A stretch of 64,000 nucleotides of DNA, from the NCBI GenBank assembly GCA_021397845.1, contig CM038038.1, positions 58,274,748-58,338,747 on the forward strand. The letters are read 5' to 3'. Source of the stretch: Areca catechu (taxonomy: Eukaryota > Streptophyta > Magnoliopsida > Arecales > Arecaceae). This document shows positions 59,466 to 64,000 of this stretch, in pieces. Every line of letters starts with the position of its first letter. Position 1 is the first letter of the stretch. A model generated the notes under the pieces. That model made no database searches. It was not told where the DNA came from and saw only the letters and a list, made by a program, of their open reading frames with translations. The translations under genes were made by a program, and so were the position numbers.

Positions 59466-59952
59466 CACTACAGTGAATCTGGACTTTAACGACGCTTTTT
59501 TTGACCTTTCCCGACGCTTTTAAGCGTCGCTAAATAATCTCCCGACGTTTTGTAAAGCGTCGCTAAAGCGTCGTCTATGTGAGCGTTGGGATGCAACCTG
59601 CCGACGCTTGAAAAAAGCGTCGGTATTTGCCGACGCTTTAAAGCGTCCCTAAGTTTTTATTTACCGACGCTTTAAAGCGTCGCTAGTTTTAAATATAGCA
59701 ACGCTTTAAAGCGTCGGCATTTAGCGATGCTTTAAAGCGTCGCTAGACTGAAACCCTAGCGACGCTTTAAAGCGTCGCTAGATTTAAAACTAGCGACGCT
59801 TTAAAGCATCGCTAGGCTGAAACCCTAGCGACGCTTTAAAGCGTCGCTAGACTGAAACCCTAGCGATGCTTTAAAGCGTCGCTAGGCTGAAACCCTAGCG
59901 ACGCTTTAAAGCGTCGCCAGTTCCAGTTATAGCGACGCTTTAAAGCGTCGGT
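59466..59952 (+). repeat. CACTA B TIR and about 13 palindromic subterminal repeats
   Basis: The unit CGACGCTTTAAAGCGTCG is an 18-bp perfect palindrome. Counting variants, I find about 13 copies from 59508 to 59950, spaced mostly 32-36 bp and separated by (G)CTA..TGAAACCCTAG-like spacers. A poly-T/poly-A tract at 59946-59970 ends the block. Arrays like this are binding sites for the second CACTA protein in En/Spm; each palindrome would suit a dimer. Confidence 0.88.
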
Positions 59953-59970
59953 AGATTTTTTTTTTAAAAA

Positions 59971-60219
59971 AAAAATAAACAGCCATATATACAAATCCAT
60001 AACCTATATACATTATGAAAATGAAACATTCAAAATTGTATCACATTTAACATACACAAACAAATGAAAATATTCAAACCTATATCGCATATCACATCCA
60101 ACATACACAAATACAAATACAAAGCAAATATAAAAAGTTTTTTATATATATATAAACGTATCAATCCAAGTTCAAATAAACAAAGAGACATACATAAATA
60201 ATAAAAAAATCATCTGGCA
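59971..60219. other. CACTA B 3' untranslated stretch
   Basis: AT-rich, with an imperfect repeat of CATAT...ATCACAT..AACATACACAAA (near 60040 and 60085). No ORF. Probably the 3' UTR of the gene that ends at 60220. Confidence 0.4.
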
Positions 60220-61697
60220 TCACTGATCCGTGGGAGGCTGGTCGTCGTCAGGTCTGCGACTCGCAGATGTACCAGGAACCTGCAAGATATACATCAAGAA
60301 TTATAATACATACATTATATATATTCTAAATTATTAGATACATACAAAATTAATAAATAATTACTTACCTGAGATGACATGAACATATGCAGCACAGATG
60401 TAACATGCTCTAACTGAGACCTAATGGTCTGCATCTCTGCTCTGTCTGCATCACGTGTCTGTCGGAGCTCTGCTATCTCCTCCTGGAGCTGACGAACATG
60501 TAACTGATCATGACTCTCTCTAGTATCCCGAGTATATCTACGCACCTCAGATAACTGAGTAGGGGTAACTCCAATCCCATAACCCCTCACTCGTCCAGGA
60601 CGCTCTGGTCCCATCAACTCCGAGAATACCTCGGCCTCGATGCGACTGCTCTGTGTAGATGATGAACCCTCGCCAGCACGCTCGGAGATCATAGAGGTAG
60701 CCCTATTCTATATTTTATAAAAAACAAATATATCAATATTTAATAAAAATAAAAATATAAATCATAATATAACATAAATAAAAAAATACATATATATCTC
60801 TGGACTCGTCCCGAACAAAACTGCCATCCTGGTGAACGTGAGTCATCCTATAGAACTCCACCTCACCAGGCTCCCTCCCCTGCTGATCAGCCTATGTAAA
60901 GAATAAATATTACAAAAAAATCTAAAATAACACATCTTATATCCCCGTACCATGATACATGGCACATGCATGAAACATAATGATACATGATGTTAAAAGT
61001 AAAAGTGTACTAAAAGTATTATAGGATGAGAAACATACAAACTCATGCCTGAGCCGTGCATAACTCTTGGACCTCGCTGTGTGAGGAACAGACTGAGCAG
61101 CTCGTGCAGCTCTACCAATATCAGAATACGTCTGCAAAATAAAATTAAAATAATATTATATATTGTATAAATATAAATATAACAAGTGAAAATTAATAAA
61201 TTTCGAAGTGTTTGATGATGCTACACAACCTGTGCCCTCTCGGAGAACCAATAGTGCACCAGCTCCATCCACTGATGAGGGTGAACATCAGGAGGACAGG
61301 TAGCTACAACCTGCTCCTCTGTCCTACCCTCTAGCTTGTAGTCTCTCTTCAACTTCGTCCTATATTCTTTCCACTTGTGATTGAAAGACTTAAGCACAAA
61401 ATCAGATGAATCTGAAGGAAGAACGAACTTGCTCTACAATTTAATTAAACAATAAAATAAATATTAAATGAAATAAGCAATTCAATTATTAAAAATGTAA
61501 TATATAAAATAATATATTAAGTTTTTTACCTGCACAACTCGTAGCATTTCTATTTTATATGCAGGAAGCATGTCGTTCCACTTCGAATAATTCAGGGGAC
61601 ATAGCTGACCACGGCGTGCTACTGTCCCCAGAAAGCTAGTCAACAAGCTAGCAGCTTTCTTAATAGGCTGCCCTAGCTTGTTGCACTCTATCACTAT
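60220..61697 (-). CDS. CACTA B Transposase_24 gene, six visible exons, 5' end cut off
   Basis: Exons on the minus strand: 61697-61530, 61434-61230, 61131-61039, 60891-60790, 60707-60369 and 60279-60220 (TGA). All five introns are GT-AG and all split the frame between codons, and no in-frame stop is met. Landmarks: ECNKLGQPIKKAASLLTSFL, PPDVHPHQWMELVHYWFSER, HTARSKSYARLRHEF and EPGEVEFYRMTHVHQDGSFV (typical of the plant En/Spm Transposase_24 family), then a coiled coil (HVRQLQEEIAELRQTRDADR). It likely binds the subterminal palindromes. The 5' exons are displaced by the Sirevirus-like insertion. Confidence 0.83.
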
Positions 61698-62002
61698 TGT
61701 TGCCCAGATATGGTGCCCAAGAGGGGGGGTGAATTGGGTATTTTAAAAATTAAAGCAATATATGTGCTAACAAGATCTAAGGTGAAGAGTGATAGTGCTC
61801 AAATAATTGTGCAACGGAAGCAATGAAATAAAATGACAATTAAAGAGCAAAAGAAGCGCAATGCAAACACACAAGAAGTATAGTGGTTCGGTGCACCTAG
61901 CACCTACATCCACTCCCCAAGCTCCACTTGGGAATTTCCACTATAATCTTTAGATTACAGCCGACTTGTTTTACCAGGCTCACAAGTCAAAACCTTACAC
62001 AC

Positions 62003-62218
62003 TTGTTTTGGCTTCGGGCTTACAAGCAACCCTAGTTGGTTTTATCAATTGGCTCACCAACAAACCTCACTCACTTGTTTTGGCTTTGGGCTTACAAGCA
62101 ACCCTAGTTGGTTTTATCAATTGGCTCACCAACAAACCTAACTCACTTGTTTTGGCTTCGGGCTTACAAGCAACCCTAGTTGGTTTTATCAATTGGCTCA
62201 CCAACAAACCTAAAACTA
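62003..62218 (+). repeat. 72-bp tandem repeat, three units
   Basis: Units start TTGTTTTGGCTT(C/T)GGGC at 62003, 62075 and 62147 with few differences. A shortened fourth copy may precede at about 61966. The period is a multiple of three, which leaves an open frame across it; I do not regard this as a gene. Confidence 0.88.
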
Positions 62219-62639
62219 GTTTCAAATTCCCTTGAAACTAGCCTACCACAAATAGAATATAAATACAATGAATAAAAACAATACAAACTCCTTTTTGAGC
62301 AATAAGAAATTCGTTGAAGCTCTTGATGGAGACTCTTCAAGCCTTTTCCCTTGGAATCTTTGACCTCACTAAATGCCAAACTCTTGAAAGTTGGATTCCT
62401 CAAAGATGGAAAGCTTTTGGCTAAGGAATCTCTTGGATTTCTCACTCTTTTTGGCTTGGAATTGCTTGAAGGCTTTTTCCTTTCACTCTAATCCTTTTCA
62501 CCTTGTCTCCATGTCTTTTTTGAAGTTTGGTGGAGGTTAAATACCTCATTCATGCTGAAACAACTCCACAAGACCGTTAGATTCAAAAATATGGCCGTTT
62601 ATGGCCGTTAGAAATCAAATCAGAAGTTCAGAAAAACTA

Positions 62640-62945
62640 GCCGTTATGCCATGAGTCGACCTCATGAGTCGACCTCTGGATCAAGTGTCGACCTCATGAG
62701 TCGACCTCCAGTAAAGTTTAGGCAAAAGTTCAGAATACCATAGTTCTGCCCATTTGAATTCTCAGGCTATGAGTCGACCTCTGGTGTCGACCTCTGGACA
62801 GGTGTTGACCTCTGGTGGTCGACCTCTGAAGCGTGCCACTGAGACTTTGCCGTGCTGGCCATGCTGAACTTTCCTTTTCTTCATGAGTCGACCTCTGGTG
62901 GTCGACCTTTGACAAGGTGTCAACCTCTGGTGGTCGACCTCTGAT
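62640..62945 (+). repeat. GTCGAC palindrome cluster in the LTR
   Basis: Ten exact GTCGAC hexamers plus GTTGAC and GTCAAC variants, mostly in the context GAGTCGACCTC or GGTCGACCTCTG. They are grouped in three blocks (62643-62707, 62771-62827, 62885-62942). Palindromic repeats in the LTR are described for Sireviruses, with a different core in maize. Confidence 0.8.
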
Positions 62946-63214
62946 CTGAATTTTTCTGAAACTCTTTGAGATGTGCGTGCCATGCTTGAGTTTCTTTAAG
63001 CCTTTGTTTCTTTTGTCAAATATTTCTTAACAAGAAGGTCCATTATGAGAATTTTGATCTTGTTCAAGGTAGAAGAGCTCATTTCCAAATCAGGTAAACT
63101 TAGTTTCATCAATGTTCTTTTGATACTCTTTTTGAATAACCTAAGTCCTGAAACTTTTATCTAGAGATGAAACATTAGTCCAAACATATACTCAACCTTT
63201 TGTTAATCATCAAA

Positions 63215-63570
63215 ACTAAGGAGTCAAAGCCAACAATCTCCCCCTTTTTGATGATGACAAAACCTTGAGTATATATGCAATTAAGTCCAAGAGCAAAATA
63301 TAGCAATATATGCAATTTTACTTTTCATCTTCTTTTCAAGAGTTAAAAAGATTTTACTTTTTATTTATTTCTTTCTTTTTGAGAAAACATTCTCATAAGT
63401 CAAAAAAGAAAGATAAAAATCCTATAAACTTTTCTACTCATAAGACGGAGTCTCATAAATACATATATACTTTTCTACTCCCCCTTTTTGTCAAGAATCA
63501 AAAAGTCATTTTTGTAGTGAAAGATATACTTATGTTGAATTACAATAAAGTATAAAATATATGCTCCCCC
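63215..63570 (-). promoter_or_regulatory. Three polypurine tracts
   Basis: Minus strand: AAAAAGGGGGAGATTG next to the LTR (63233-63248), AAAAAGGGGGAGTAG (about 63476-63490) and TGAGGGGGAGCAT (about 63562-63574). The first is the likely functional primer for plus-strand synthesis; extra tracts are usual in Sireviruses. Confidence 0.75.
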
Positions 63571-63749
63571 TCAATTTGTGCATACAACAAAATATTCTAA
63601 CTTGAGGGTTTAAGAAGTTAAATGTTAAGAGCTGGTATCAGATAAAATAGCACAATATAGATAAAAGCAAATGTATTCAGTTACAGAATTGCTTACAAAA
63701 TAGGCACAAAACACTGATACATCAGATCATACAAAAGCAAACTATGAGG
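63571..63749. other. Short spacer upstream of the tracts
   Basis: AT-rich with no ORF, lying between the ORF stop at 63750 and the third polypurine tract. Confidence 0.4.
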
Positions 63750-64000
63750 CTACTCCTCATCAGAAGGTATGTCAAAAGATACAGGAGCCATGATCCTAGA
63801 TGAGGATTTTGGAGTCCTATGAGAGGAACTCCGAGTCCTCAGAGAGGGACCAGACCTAGGGGTAGTCCTACGAGATCTATAAGTCCTAGGTAAGGGCTCC
63901 ACAGAAGTCGAGACAGAGGCAGTAGCTGAAGGAGTGGACGGATCAGCATGCTGAGTAGACTGAGCTGGAGTCTGCCTGCTGACTAGCTCATAAGCTGTGG
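63750..64000 (-). CDS. 3'-most ORF of the Sirevirus-like element, C-terminal 83 codons
   Basis: Open from the window edge to TAG at 63750-63752. The residues are Ser/Thr/Pro/Arg-rich (SVSTSVEPLPRTYRSRRTTP, SLRTRSSSHRTPKSSSRIMA) and end VSFDIPSDEE. This does not resemble the RNase H ending of copia pol, so it may be the extra ORF that some Sireviruses carry after pol, or a divergent pol tail. No domain can be assigned from this fragment. Confidence 0.4.
   Translation of the reverse strand, partial: TAYELVSRQTPAQSTQHADPSTPSATASVSTSVEPLPRTYRSRRTTPRSGPSLRTRSSSHRTPKSSSRIMAPVSFDIPSDEE

Larger units (their letters stand above)
59466..61697 (-). mobile_element. CACTA B: younger CACTA transposon, 3' part
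   Basis: Starts with CACTACAGTGAATCTGG at 59466, preceded by AGT (candidate 3-bp target duplication). Then come palindromic subterminal repeats and a Transposase_24 gene read toward the terminus. This is the 3' end in the gene's sense. It is cut at 61697 by the Sirevirus-like element; ACTAT (61693-61697) is the likely left target copy. tnp2 and the other terminus should lie right of the window. Confidence 0.85.
61698..63235 (-). repeat. 3' LTR of the Sirevirus-like element
   Basis: Minus strand starts TGTTGGCTTTGACTCC and ends CACCATATCTGGGCAACA. It contains a threefold 72-bp repeat (62003-62218) and a GTCGAC-rich block (62640-62945). No second LTR is visible for comparison, so ends rest on the TGTTG...CAACA form and on the neighbouring tract. 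Confidence 0.75.
61698..64000 (-). mobile_element. Sirevirus-like LTR retrotransposon, 3' part
   Basis: On the minus strand: the end of an ORF (stop 63750), about 510 bp with three polypurine tracts, then a 1538-bp LTR (63235-61698) that ends in CACTA B. The tract next to the LTR reads AAAAAGGGGGAGATTG after TTTTGTCATCATC, a form well known from plant Sireviruses (Ty1/copia). Multiple polypurine tracts and palindrome-rich LTRs are also Sirevirus traits. gag-pol would lie right of the window. Confidence 0.75.

Noticed and set aside
59508..59950. CRISPR-like array
   Set aside because: Repeats are palindromic with short, similar spacers and lie next to a CACTA terminus with a transposase gene in a plant genome.

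Overview
The window is plant nuclear DNA made almost wholly of nested transposable elements. I found no host gene, tRNA, rRNA or CRISPR array. Evidence for a plant: LTR retrotransposons primed by initiator tRNA-Met, Tat-lineage Ty3/gypsy elements with spliced antisense ORFs, a Sirevirus-like LTR with several polypurine tracts, and CACTA (En/Spm) transposons. A monocot, perhaps a palm, is my guess from overall feel only. Element names used here (Tat1, Tat2, copia C, D, E, F1, F2, CACTA A, CACTA B) are mine.

Layout. 1-5600 is the 3' part of Ty3/gypsy element Tat1: pol tail, two antisense ORFs and a 760-bp 3' LTR. Tat1 sits inside a copia LTR (E, 5601-7453, minus strand). E itself interrupts the RNase H region of an older, decayed minus-strand copia element of the same family (D, 7454-11679, 31652-32604, 5' LTR 32605-34461). 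The leader of D is split by Tat2 (11680-31646, TSD AAGCT). Tat2 has a 61-bp repeat array in each LTR, dead gag-pol, a second archaeal-type RNase H, a 49-bp repeat array and a three-exon antisense ORF. Its 3' LTR is split by F1 (23097-29449, TSD CCGAG).

The 5' LTR of D is broken at 34462 by CACTA A, which carries decayed subterminal repeats, a Transposase_24 gene and a tnp2 transposase gene. The tnp2 gene is split by plus-strand copia C (39706-56272, 2329-bp LTRs), and copia C is split by F2 (45940-52364, TSD ACCTA). The order D > CACTA A > copia C > F2 is four layers deep. After an unassigned stretch (57201-59465), CACTA B starts at 59466 with 18-bp perfect palindromes and a clean six-exon Transposase_24 gene. 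A Sirevirus-like element (61698 to the window end, minus strand) cuts that gene.

Most notable: F1 and F2 are two independent insertions with the same structure. Both keep LTRs, PBS, a long Tyr/Pro/Arg-rich ORF and the integrase tail with chromodomain, but have no visible protease, reverse transcriptase, RNase H or integrase core. This points to a non-autonomous chromovirus family. The spliced antisense genes of Tat1 and Tat2 share their two intron positions, and CACTA A and B show the same palindromic repeat before and after CpG decay.
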